Source of the DNA: a bacterium
GTDB lineage: Bacteria > Acidobacteriota > Polarisedimenticolia > Polarisedimenticolales > Polarisedimenticolaceae
Length of the DNA: 64,000 nucleotides
Reading direction: 5' to 3'
Assembly (NCBI GenBank): GCA_024226515.1
Contig: JAAELQ010000008.1
Coordinates: forward strand, 1-64,000
A model generated the notes under the pieces. That model was given only the letters and a program-made list of their open reading frames with translations. It made no database searches and had not been told where the DNA came from. Below, piece after piece: positions 34,949 through 44,504 of this stretch (its first letter is position 1; each line of letters begins with the position of its first letter). The position numbers were made by a program, and so were the translations under genes.

Positions 34949-35086
34949 GACACCTACCTCATTTGGGGCAGCCCCGCCCCGGTATCCTCCCGCTGAAATC
35001 CCTTCGTTGGCCCACCTCGCGCGACCGTTCGGCGTCGAGCCCGGTGGTACACTTTTTGCTTGATTTCCCCGCGAAGGGAGCCCGAG

Positions 35087-36747
35087 ATGACACTCCGACT
35101 GATCGCGCTGATGAGCGTGGTGCTGCTTCTGTCCCTGGGTGCGTTCGGCCTGCTGATGGCCCACTACCAGGACCAGGTGATGGAGGAGGTGGCGCGGACG
35201 GCCTCGGCCGTGGGCCAGGCGACGCTGCGCACGTTCGAGTTCAGCTCGGAGGAGGACCCCGATTTCCGGTTTCATGAGGCGGCGAACTACGTCGACTTCA
35301 TGTGGACCGACGCCGCCGACGGGCCGCCGCCGCCCGCGTCCGCAATCGAGGACGGCCACGTCGTCGTCATCGACCATTTCGCCTCACCGCGCCGGGTCGA
35401 GATCGTCGCCGAGGCGCTGGGACACGGGCACCCCGGCCCGAAGGTGAGTCGCCGCACGCGGCGCGCCTGGACCCAGGAGGACGGCGCGATCGTCGCGGTC
35501 GAGTGCCAGGGTTCGTCCGAGGAGAAGGAGGCGACCTGCGTGCAGACCGCAGGCGAGATCGACCCGGCCGAGGCGGCGAAGATGTTCATCCGCATCGACG
35601 ACGTGCGGGCCGAGACCGACGCCGGCAGCGGGCTCGTGCTGAAATTCCCGGTGATGCAGCGCGTGTTCGCGACGGACAATCACTTCGAGCTGCACGGTGA
35701 GATCGATGCCGCGGCGGTCGGCGACGATCGGATCAGCGACCTCGAGACGATCCAGCTTCCGATCCCCGTCGAGGAGTACGACTCGCTGTTCGACCGCATC
35801 CGCGACCGTTCCCTGTTCCTGTTCTTCGGCGTGTTCGTCGTCGGGACCGTGCTGTCGGCGGGCGTGGCGACGCGCTTCACCAAACCGATTCGCAGGTTGC
35901 ACGCCGGGATTCGTGACATCTCCGCCGGCGACCTCGACACCGAGGTCGACGTGCGCGGCCACGACGAGATCGCCCGGCTCGGCACCGCGCTGAACGACAT
36001 GGCGCGCGAGCTGCGCGCCAACCGCGACCGGGCGCGCGAGATGATGCGTCGCGAGAAGCTGACGGCGCTGGGCCGGCTGGCCGCCGGCGTGGCGCACGAC
36101 GTGCGCAATCCGTTGCATTCGATCGGTCTGACGCTGCAGCACCTGCGCGAAACCAGCCGTCCCGAGAACGACGATCGTGCGGCGCAGTTCGACCGCTCGA
36201 TCGACATCATCCGCGGCGAGATCCGCCGACTGGATCGCACCGTGGCCAACTTCCTGCGTTTCGCGACGAACGATCGCGGCGAACAGGTCGTCGTCGATCT
36301 GTGCGAGCTGCTGCGCGAGACCGCGACGCTGGTGCGCAAGGAAGCGGAGTGGCGCGGCGTCGAGGTCACGCTGCAGGTCGACGAATCCGTCTCCGAGATC
36401 GCGGCCGACGGCGAGGCGATCCGCTCGTCGATCCTCAACCTGGTGCTGAACAGTTTCGAGGCGATGCCCGGCGGGGGAACGCTGACGTTGAGCCTGCGCA
36501 CCGAGGGCGGATACGCGGTGGTCGAGGTCGCCGACTCCGGGCGCGGGATCGACCCGCGCGACCAGGAGCGCGCGTTCGACTTCGGTTACACGACGCGGGA
36601 CGGAGGCAACGGCCTCGGGCTCGCCATCGTGCACCAGTGCGTCGTCGAGGAACACGGCGGGCGGGTCAGTCTCGACAGCGCTCCGGGCGAGGGAACGCGA
36701 GTCTCCCTGGCGCTGCCACTCGAGGCGGAGCCGAAGGAGACCGACTC

Positions 36748-36751
<4 letters not shown>
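35087..36751 (+). CDS. Membrane sensor histidine kinase (NtrB-type output)
   Basis: 554 residues. One helix near the N-terminus, a periplasmic sensor of about 215 residues with no recognised fold, a second helix around residues 242-262 (LFLFFGVFVVGTVLSAGVATRF), a HAMP linker (RLHAGIRDISAGDLDTEVDV), a HisKA dimerisation domain with phospho-accepting His337 in AAGVAHDVRNPLHS, and a HATPase domain with NLVLNSFEAMP, DSGRGID and GGNGLGLAI. ATG35087 follows AAGGGAG. Its stop overlaps the start of the response regulator (ATGA), so the two form a cognate pair. The signal is unknown. Confidence 0.95.
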
Positions 36752-38199
<1,448 letters not shown>

Positions 38200-38209
38200 A
38201 CTGTGCCGC

Positions 38210-38491
38210 GTGCAGTACGCGTGGCACGATCTCGCCGGCAATCTGGGAGTGGTCGCGATTCTCGCGGCCTACCTGTTGCTCCAGCTAGGCAGGCTGGACC
38301 CGTCGGACGCGCGCTTCTCCATCCTGAACGGCGTCGGCGCGGCGCTGATCATCGTCTCGCTGCTGTACGACTTCAACCTGTCGGCCATGATCGTCGAGGT
38401 CTTCTGGCTGTTGATCAGCCTGATCGGCATCGGCCGCTGGTGGGCCCGCCGTACCCGGTATCGGGATCCGGCGTCCGATATCGGACCCTAG
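38210..38491 (+). CDS. CBU_0592-family small membrane protein
   Basis: 93 residues, about three helices: LGVVAILAAYLLLQLGRL, NGVGAALIIVSLLYDFNLSAM and VFWLLISLIGIGRWW, the pattern of the CBU_0592 membrane family, whose function is unknown. The start is GTG38210, 10 bases after the response-regulator stop and without a strong Shine-Dalgarno. The 3' end contains the palindrome at 38473-38486. Confidence 0.8.
   Translation: MQYAWHDLAGNLGVVAILAAYLLLQLGRLDPSDARFSILNGVGAALIIVSLLYDFNLSAMIVEVFWLLISLIGIGRWWARRTRYRDPASDIGP
38473..38486. promoter_or_regulatory. 14-bp perfect palindrome upstream of the sigma-54 promoter
   Basis: GTCCGATATCGGAC lies 53 bases before the -24 element of the sigma-54 promoter. 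This is a normal place for an enhancer site bound by an NtrC-type activator such as the one encoded just upstream. It also overlaps the end of the small membrane-protein gene. Confidence 0.45.
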
Positions 38492-38538
38492 CACGACCCG
38501 CCCCTCACGAAATCGACCGTTTTCCGGCCCGCGCGAGC

Positions 38539-38555
38539 TGGCACCGACCCTGCAA
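38539..38555 (+). promoter_or_regulatory. Sigma-54 (RpoN) promoter
   Basis: TGGCAC, five bases, CTGCAA: near-perfect match to TGGCAC-N5-TTGCA with GG and GC correctly spaced. Transcription should begin about 38565, at a short stem-loop (CGTGT-TTTT-ACACG, 38565-38578). It drives the small secreted-protein gene at 38660 and perhaps the ABC exporter. Confidence 0.75.
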
Positions 38556-38659
38556 ACGGAAATACGTGTTTTTACACGCATCCCTGCAACCCGAAGCCCG
38601 CATCGTGCGTTCTACGGGGTGAGAGACGGGACGAAGACGATCCTGGGAAGGGAAGCCCG

Positions 38660-38959
38660 ATGCAACTGGTCCGCGACGCCGCAAGCCTGATGATCCTGCT
38701 GCTGCTCGTCCTGTCCGTGCGGTTCGAGCCGTACGAGCCGGCCGGGGATCTGATCCCGCCGGCCCATGCGGCCGCCGAGACGCAGGCCGCAACGCAAGCC
38801 GTCGACGAGGTCGAGGGCGCCTGCGACGCGGAGGCCCCGCGGGTCCGCGTCCACCGCATCCGATCCGGCGATACCGGCAACGGGATTCTCCTGCTGGAAG
38901 TCGAGACCGGGGTCGAAGCCCTGCCCGTCACCGCCGCCGACACTCGCCCCGCCTGCTGA
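38660..38959 (+). CDS. Small secreted or membrane-anchored protein under sigma-54 control
   Basis: 99 residues; hydrophobic N-terminus (LMILLLLVLSVRF) that may be an uncleaved anchor or a signal peptide, then an Ala/Gln-rich spacer and a basic-acidic domain (RVRVHRIRSGDTG). Two Cys only. I do not recognise the family. ATG38660 follows GGGAAGGGAAG. The sigma-54 promoter about 100 bases upstream suggests induction by the neighbouring two-component system. It lies upstream of an ABC-2 exporter and may share its transcript. Confidence 0.65.
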   Translation: MQLVRDAASLMILLLLVLSVRFEPYEPAGDLIPPAHAAAETQAATQAVDEVEGACDAEAPRVRVHRIRSGDTGNGILLLEVETGVEALPVTAADTRPAC

Positions 38960-39046
38960 TCCCCCCACAGTTCCGGAAACATTCCGCTCTCCTCGGACGT
39001 ATTGCCCACGAGGCTGTTTACAATGGCGGCCTGCGGAGGGGCGAAC

Positions 39047-39976
39047 GTGATTCAGGTCGAGGGGCTGAACAAGCGATTCGGTGACATCCGTGCCGTGGAC
39101 GGGGTGTCGTTCGAGATCCGTCAGGGCGAGATCTACGGCCTGCTGGGGCCGAACGGCGCGGGCAAGACGACCACGCTGTCGATGCTGGCCGGCCTGCTGG
39201 CTCCCGACGACGGGCGGATCCTCTACGACGGGACGGAGCTGTCCGTCGACCCGCTGGGCGTCAAGGCCAAGCTGGGTGTCGTGCCGCAGGAGACGGCGAT
39301 CTACGAGGAGCTGTCCGCGCGCGAGAACCTGCGCTTCTGGGCCGGGCTGCACGACCTCGGAGACGTCGATCGGAACACTCGCGTCGACGAGATGCTGGAG
39401 CAGGTCGGCCTCAGCGGGCGAGCCGACGAGCGCGTCAGCGGCTACTCGGGCGGCATGAAGCGCCGGTTGAACCTGAGCATGGGCCTCGTGCACGGGCCGA
39501 AGTTCGTCCTGCTCGACGAACCCACGGTCGGCATCGACCCGCAGGCGCGCAACAATATCCTCGAGATCGTGCGTGACGTCGCCGCCGCGGGCACGACGAT
39601 TCTCTACACGACGCACTACCTCGAGGAAGCCGAGCAGCTCTGTAACCGCATCGCGATCATGGATCACGGCAAGCTGCTGGCCGAGGGCACGCTGGATCAG
39701 TTGAAGGACCGCGTGGGACGTGAGGAGGTGGTCACGATTCGCGGCGCGTTCGACGCCGACCGTGGGCGCAAGGCGGTCGCCGGGATCGCCGGCATCGAGA
39801 TCGTCGGCGCCGAGCAGGGCAAGATCGTCCTGTCGACGTCCGGAGACGGGCGCGGCTCGCTCGACGTGCTCTCTCGCGTGCTCGAGGGAAAGCTGGACGT
39901 GGACGGCGTCTCGATCCAGCCGCCGAGCCTCAACGGGTTGTTCCTCAAGTTGACCGGTCGAGAGCTGCGCGACTGA
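39047..39976 (+). CDS. ABC-2-type exporter, ATP-binding subunit
   Basis: 309 residues; typical drug/polysaccharide exporter ATPase: Walker A GPNGAGKTTT, signature YSGGMKRRLNLS, Walker B FVLLDEPTVGIDP and the switch His in LYTTHYLEEA. A C-terminal accessory domain of about 90 residues follows. GTG39047 is chosen because GGAGG sits 7 bases upstream; ATG39023 would add eight residues. The stop overlaps the next gene's start (TGATG). Energises the two permeases that follow. Confidence 0.93.
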   Translation: MIQVEGLNKRFGDIRAVDGVSFEIRQGEIYGLLGPNGAGKTTTLSMLAGLLAPDDGRILYDGTELSVDPLGVKAKLGVVPQETAIYEELSARENLRFWAGLHDLGDVDRNTRVDEMLEQVGLSGRADERVSGYSGGMKRRLNLSMGLVHGPKFVLLDEPTVGIDPQARNNILEIVRDVAAAGTTILYTTHYLEEAEQLCNRIAIMDHGKLLAEGTLDQLKDRVGREEVVTIRGAFDADRGRKAVAGIAGIEIVGAEQGKIVLSTSGDGRGSLDVLSRVLEGKLDVDGVSIQPPSLNGLFLKLTGRELRD

Positions 39977-41226
39977 TGCGCCGCATCTGGCACATGGTGT
40001 TGAAGGACCTGCGCCGGCAGGTGCGCTCGCCGATGGCGATGATCGTCGTGCTGCTGTTCCCGATCGTGTTCGCCTCGTTGCTCGGTCTGACGTTCGGAAG
40101 CGGGTCGCCGCGGGCGCCCAAGGTCGAGCTGCTCGTCGAGGACCGCGATCAGAGCCTGCTGTCCGGGATTCTCACCGGGTCCGTCGGCAACGAGGAGCTG
40201 GCGCAGTACTTCGACGTCAGCCTCGTCGGCGCGGACGGCGCCGAGCGCATCGAGGCGGGTGAGGCATCCGCACTGCTGCGCATCCCCGAGGGCTTCCAGG
40301 AGGAGTTGCTCGCCGGACGTCCGGTGCAACTGCAGCTCGTGCGCAACCCGGCGCAGAGCATCATGCCCGAGATTGCCGAGCAGGCGACGACCGTGCTCGC
40401 CGACGTGCTCTCCGCGGGCGCGAGGATTCTGGCCGATTCGCTGCGGCCGATCGCCGAGTGCCTCGAGGGCGATTCCTGCGAGCTGACGCAGGCCCACGTC
40501 ATGGACCTGGCCGGCGAGCTGTGGTTGACGGTCGACGCGTCCGAGCCGCTGTTGCTACCGCCCGTGATCCAGCTCGAATCGGTGACGCTGCAGGCCGAGG
40601 GGGAAGTGAAACAGTCCGGTTCGGTCTTCCTGTTCGTCCTGCCGGGGATCTCCGTGTGGGCGCTGTTCATGCTGGGTGACGTCGCCATGCGCGACATTCT
40701 CGTCGAGTCGCGCGAAGGAACGCTGCGACGTCAGCTGACCTGCCCCGTGACCACGTGGCAGCTCGTGGTGGCCAAGGCGCTATTCACCGCGGTCGTCGCG
40801 ATCCTGTCGTTGCTCATCCTGACGGCGGTGGGCGCGTTCGCAGCCGAGAGCCCGATCAGTCTTGCGGGTTTCGTCGTTCTGTCGTTCGCGGTGATTCTCG
40901 CGGTCACCGGCTACTCGGCGTTGGTCTACGGCGTGGCGCGCACCGAGCGCCAGGGCTCCACGCTGTCGTCGATCCTCCTCCTGTTCTTCGCGTTCGTGGG
41001 TGGGTCGTTCATCCAGGTGCAGGCGTTGCCCGCGGCTCTACAGAAGGCCGCTCCCGTCTCGCCGTTCTACTGGGGCACCGAGGGGTACCGAGCGTTGATT
41101 CGTGAGGCCGCCGGTGTGGCCGACATCTTGCCCAACGCCGGGGTTCTCTCCGGCCTCGGCATCGTGTTGTTGTTCGTCGGGGCCCGGCTGCTGGGGCGCA
41201 ACGTGAGCCGCGGGGTGGCCGCATGA
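39976..41226 (+). CDS. ABC-2-type exporter permease 1
   Basis: 416 residues. One N-terminal helix (MIVVLLFPIVFASLLGL), a long extracytoplasmic region (about residues 40-210), and then about five helices (FVLPGISVWALFMLG, ILSLLILTAVGAFA, VVLSFAVILAVTGYS, ILLLFFAFVGGSF). This matches ABC-2 exporters of the YhgE/linearmycin type. It overlaps both neighbours in the operon. Substrate unknown; the neighbouring regulator suggests an inducible efflux role. Confidence 0.88.
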   Translation: MRRIWHMVLKDLRRQVRSPMAMIVVLLFPIVFASLLGLTFGSGSPRAPKVELLVEDRDQSLLSGILTGSVGNEELAQYFDVSLVGADGAERIEAGEASALLRIPEGFQEELLAGRPVQLQLVRNPAQSIMPEIAEQATTVLADVLSAGARILADSLRPIAECLEGDSCELTQAHVMDLAGELWLTVDASEPLLLPPVIQLESVTLQAEGEVKQSGSVFLFVLPGISVWALFMLGDVAMRDILVESREGTLRRQLTCPVTTWQLVVAKALFTAVVAILSLLILTAVGAFAAESPISLAGFVVLSFAVILAVTGYSALVYGVARTERQGSTLSSILLLFFAFVGGSFIQVQALPAALQKAAPVSPFYWGTEGYRALIREAAGVADILPNAGVLSGLGIVLLFVGARLLGRNVSRGVAA

Positions 41227-42380
41227 AGCAGGTCTTCCGGTTGGCGTGGAACGACATCCGCCTGACGACCCGTGACGCCCCGGCGTTCTTCTGGTTGCTG
41301 GTGCTGCCGCTGATCATGATGTGGCTGTTCAGCGGAGGCGGAGGAGGAGGCGGGAAGCCGAAGGCCACGCTGAGCGTCGTCGACCACGATAGCTCGTGGT
41401 TGTCGCGCGCGTTGATCTCCGAGCTCGAGCACGAGACGGTCAATCTCAAGCCGCTGCAGCCGGACGAGGCGGACGACGCCGAGAACAAGGTGCGCACGCT
41501 GATCATCCCTGTCGGTTTCGCGGAGGGCGTGATCCACGGGAAACAACAAACGCTGCGGTTCGAACGCGAACCGAACTCGAATCAGGACTACGGTTTCGCG
41601 GCCCAGGTGCATATCATGCGGGCGATCGCGCGGTCGCTCGGACGGCTGATCGAGATCGACCGCGTCGAGCCGTTGCCGGCCGGAGACCCCGCCGAGCTCG
41701 AGGCGCAGTTCCTGCGTCTCGCTGCCGAGCCGCCGCGTGTGACGCTCGACGTGACGACCGCGGGTGTGGGCCGCCCGGTGCCGACCGGACTGGCGCAGAG
41801 CGTCCCCGGCATGCTCACGTTCACCGTGATGATGATGACGCTGATTTACGGCGCGGTCTTTCTCGCGCAGGAGCGCAGCACGGGGATGCTGCGCCGACAG
41901 GCGACACTGCCGGTCAGCAACGTCGAGATCGTTGCGGCCAAGGTGCTGGGGCGCCTGTTGATCGCCGGCCTGCAGGTGGTCGCGCTGACTCTCGGAGGCC
42001 GTTTCCTGTTCGGACTGTCGTTCGGCGATTCGCCCGCGGGGCTCGCGCTGGTGCTGTTCAGTTATGCGGCCGCCGTCGCCGGACTGGCGACCCTGCTCGG
42101 CGCGGTCGTCAAGGACGCGAAGCAGGCCTCGGCCATCGGCTGGATCGGCAGCATGGTGCTTGCCGCGCTCGGCGGGTGCTGGTGGCCCGCCGAGATGATG
42201 CCGCAGTGGATGCGCACGGCGGCACACGCGTTTCCGACGGCCTGGGCCATGGACGCGTTCCACGCGCTGATCTCGTTCGGCCGCGGGATCGAGGCGGTGC
42301 TGCTGCCCTGCGCCGTGCTGCTGGCGTTCGCGGGAGCCTCGACGCTGCTCGGCGCGCGCCTGCTGCGCCTGTCCGCCTGA
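41223..42380 (+). CDS. ABC-2-type exporter permease 2
   Basis: 385 residues with the same architecture as the upstream permease: a first helix (PAFFWLLVLPLIMMWLFSG), a Gly-rich turn, an extracytoplasmic region and a C-terminal bundle (MLTFTVMMMTLIYGAVFL, LLIAGLQVVALTLGG, SYAAAVAGLATLLGAV, CAVLLAFAGASTLLG). ATGA overlap with permease 1. The pair likely forms a heterodimeric channel with two copies of the ATPase. Convergent with the aconitase-like gene after a 3-base gap. Confidence 0.88.
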   Translation: MKQVFRLAWNDIRLTTRDAPAFFWLLVLPLIMMWLFSGGGGGGGKPKATLSVVDHDSSWLSRALISELEHETVNLKPLQPDEADDAENKVRTLIIPVGFAEGVIHGKQQTLRFEREPNSNQDYGFAAQVHIMRAIARSLGRLIEIDRVEPLPAGDPAELEAQFLRLAAEPPRVTLDVTTAGVGRPVPTGLAQSVPGMLTFTVMMMTLIYGAVFLAQERSTGMLRRQATLPVSNVEIVAAKVLGRLLIAGLQVVALTLGGRFLFGLSFGDSPAGLALVLFSYAAAVAGLATLLGAVVKDAKQASAIGWIGSMVLAALGGCWWPAEMMPQWMRTAAHAFPTAWAMDAFHALISFGRGIEAVLLPCAVLLAFAGASTLLGARLLRLSA

Positions 42381-42383
42381 CTC

Positions 42384-44435
42384 CTAGACGCCGAAGCGCT
42401 CCGCCGACCAGTCGAGACCCAGCTCGCTCGGCGGGGCCATGTAGCCCAGCAGCGCCGACGCGGCGACGACCGCCGGACTGGCCAGATAGCCCTCGCCGCC
42501 GAGGCCCATGCGGTTCTGCCAGTTGCGATTGAACGTGGTGATCGCGCGCTGCCCGGGCGCGAGCGCGTCCGGCCCCTGTCCGAAGCACGGGCCGCACCAC
42601 GAGTCGCGGATCTGCCCGCCGACCGAGCGCAGGACATCCGCGATCGACTCGTCGCCGAGGCGCGCGTCGCCCTCCTCGATCTTGCGCTTCACGTCGCCCG
42701 AACCGGGGAAGATGACGAACTCCGTCGCCGTCTTGCCGCGCCCGCCCTCGCGGGCCGCGCGCAGGATCAGCGCCGCCTGCAGCAGGTCGTCGTAGCTGCC
42801 GTTGGTGCACGAGCCGATGAACGCCTTGTCGAACGCCGTCCGCTCGCGCGCGATCTCGTCCGCACGGAACGCGTTGCCCGGGCTGTACGGCTTGGCGATC
42901 ATCGGCGCGACCTCGGACAGGTCCAGCGTCTCGTCGATCTCGTACTGCGCGTTCGCTCCGGGGCGGATCTGCGGGTAAGGCAGATCCGTGATGCCCTTGT
43001 CGCGATACCAGGCGTACGTCGTCTCGTCGGGGGCGAAGATACCGTTCTGCGCCTCGCCCTCGGCCATCATGTTGCAGATCGTGTTGCGATAGACGATCGG
43101 CAGCTGCATGTCCGAGTCGACGAATTCCACCGACATTCCGCGCGATTGCTCGGCGCCCCAGTGCTCGAGCAGCTTGAGCACGATGTCCTTGCCCGAGACC
43201 CACGGCTGCAGCTTGCCCGTGAACTTCACGCGCCGCGCCTTGGACAGCGTGAAGTAGACGTAGCCGGTGGACCAGCCGAAGCCCAGCGTGGTCGAGCCGA
43301 CGCCGATCCCGATCGCGCCGTACGCCCCGTAGGCGCGACTGTGCGAGTCCGCGCCGGGGATGAACGCGCCCGGAAGTACGAGCCCCTGCTCGGGAAAGTA
43401 GAAATGGAAGATGCCGTCGCCCGGAGTCGCGTAGTACGGCTTGCGGATGTCGTGCAGCTTCGCGAACTCGCGACCGATCGCCGTCTGCTTGTCGTCCGAG
43501 TCGACCCCGGTGAACACGAAGTGGTCGTTGGCCACGGCCAGCTGCCGCGGGTCGATCGTGTTGCCGCCGGTGATCTGGTTGAACGTGTGGATCGAGAACG
43601 GGGCCGTGCCGTCCGACGCCGGCAGCAGGTCGGCGTAGACCCGCAGCGTCGCTCCCGGCTCGACCTTCGCGTCCTTGTCCACGCGGTGAGCCCAGACGAT
43701 CTGCTCCGTCGTCGTCAGGCGCGACGCCGTCTCCGCGTCGGGCCACTCGATGGCGGGCGTGCTGCGTACCGACTCGTGGAACTCGCGGCGGCCGACGGCG
43801 AAGATGCCGCCCGAGCGGCGGATCTCGTCTTCCTTCTCCGTCAGCGCCAGCGGGTCGTACGACTTGCCCTGCGTCTCGTTGACCAGCTTGCGCGAGTCCG
43901 GATCGAACGTGAACTCGTCGCCGTCGCGCGCATCCTCGACCGCCTCGGGGCTCTGGACGACCTGCAGTCCCAGGTTGAAGCTGTTGCGGCGGAAGATGTC
44001 GCCCATGTTGTTGCCGCAGACGACGACCAGCTCGAGGCCGACCTCCTCGGCCACGGCCTTCAGTCCCGCGGGGCTCATCTCGCGTGACGATCCAATCGCA
44101 AAGCGATCGCCCGCGATCAGAAACGTCTCGCCGGAGTGAACGCGCTTGCGGAAGTCGGGCATCAGGTGACGGAACGAGCCGGCCTTCCACTTCTCGTCGA
44201 GCGCGTCGAGGCTCTCGGACACGCAGTCCTTGGCCGGTGTGATCTGATCCGTGTCGATCGCGTCGAGCTTGCGCTGCGGGTTCTTCGGATCCCAGAAGAT
44301 CAGCGCCTTGCCGCGAAGCGTGCGTCCCGCGCCGCCGGGCTCCGCGGCGGCCTCGCGCGGCTGCGGGATCGAGTCGAGCTTGACGCCGGGTTTCAGCGTT
44401 GCCGGTCGTGCGATCTGCGTCGGTGTCGTTGCCAT
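42384..44435 (-). CDS. Aconitase-superfamily dehydratase with swivel domain first (permuted fusion)
   Basis: 683 residues. The swivel (LeuD-like) domain is N-terminal (about 45-200): DTDQITPAKD and FAIGSSREMSP, the SSRE motif. The catalytic LeuC-like part follows (about 255-683): NQITGGNTIDP, GADSHSRAYGAYG, SCTNGSYDD (Cys near 542) and WCGPCFGQGPD (two Cys near 609-612), which together ligate a [4Fe-4S] cluster. Aconitase A/B and the LeuCD complex have the swivel C-terminal or on a separate chain. Substrate (citrate, isopropylmalate or homocitrate) is undetermined. ATG44435 follows AAGGA. Confidence 0.85.
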   Translation of the reverse strand: MATTPTQIARPATLKPGVKLDSIPQPREAAAEPGGAGRTLRGKALIFWDPKNPQRKLDAIDTDQITPAKDCVSESLDALDEKWKAGSFRHLMPDFRKRVHSGETFLIAGDRFAIGSSREMSPAGLKAVAEEVGLELVVVCGNNMGDIFRRNSFNLGLQVVQSPEAVEDARDGDEFTFDPDSRKLVNETQGKSYDPLALTEKEDEIRRSGGIFAVGRREFHESVRSTPAIEWPDAETASRLTTTEQIVWAHRVDKDAKVEPGATLRVYADLLPASDGTAPFSIHTFNQITGGNTIDPRQLAVANDHFVFTGVDSDDKQTAIGREFAKLHDIRKPYYATPGDGIFHFYFPEQGLVLPGAFIPGADSHSRAYGAYGAIGIGVGSTTLGFGWSTGYVYFTLSKARRVKFTGKLQPWVSGKDIVLKLLEHWGAEQSRGMSVEFVDSDMQLPIVYRNTICNMMAEGEAQNGIFAPDETTYAWYRDKGITDLPYPQIRPGANAQYEIDETLDLSEVAPMIAKPYSPGNAFRADEIARERTAFDKAFIGSCTNGSYDDLLQAALILRAAREGGRGKTATEFVIFPGSGDVKRKIEEGDARLGDESIADVLRSVGGQIRDSWCGPCFGQGPDALAPGQRAITTFNRNWQNRMGLGGEGYLASPAVVAASALLGYMAPPSELGLDWSAERFGV

Positions 44436-44504
44436 GGCGGTCCGTCCTTGCCTGTTTTTCGAGGTTATCCGGCCATGGTGGCACATCGGTCGCGGTGGCT
44501 CCAA

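Noticed and set aside
35009..35024. A possible sigma-54 promoter upstream of the sensor kinase gene
   Set aside because: GG and GC are correctly spaced but the -12 half lacks TTG and the surroundings do not match.
41067..42263. A minus-strand frame opposite the ABC permeases
   Set aside because: Gln/Arg-rich shadow; the permease frames have transmembrane helices and overlapping starts.
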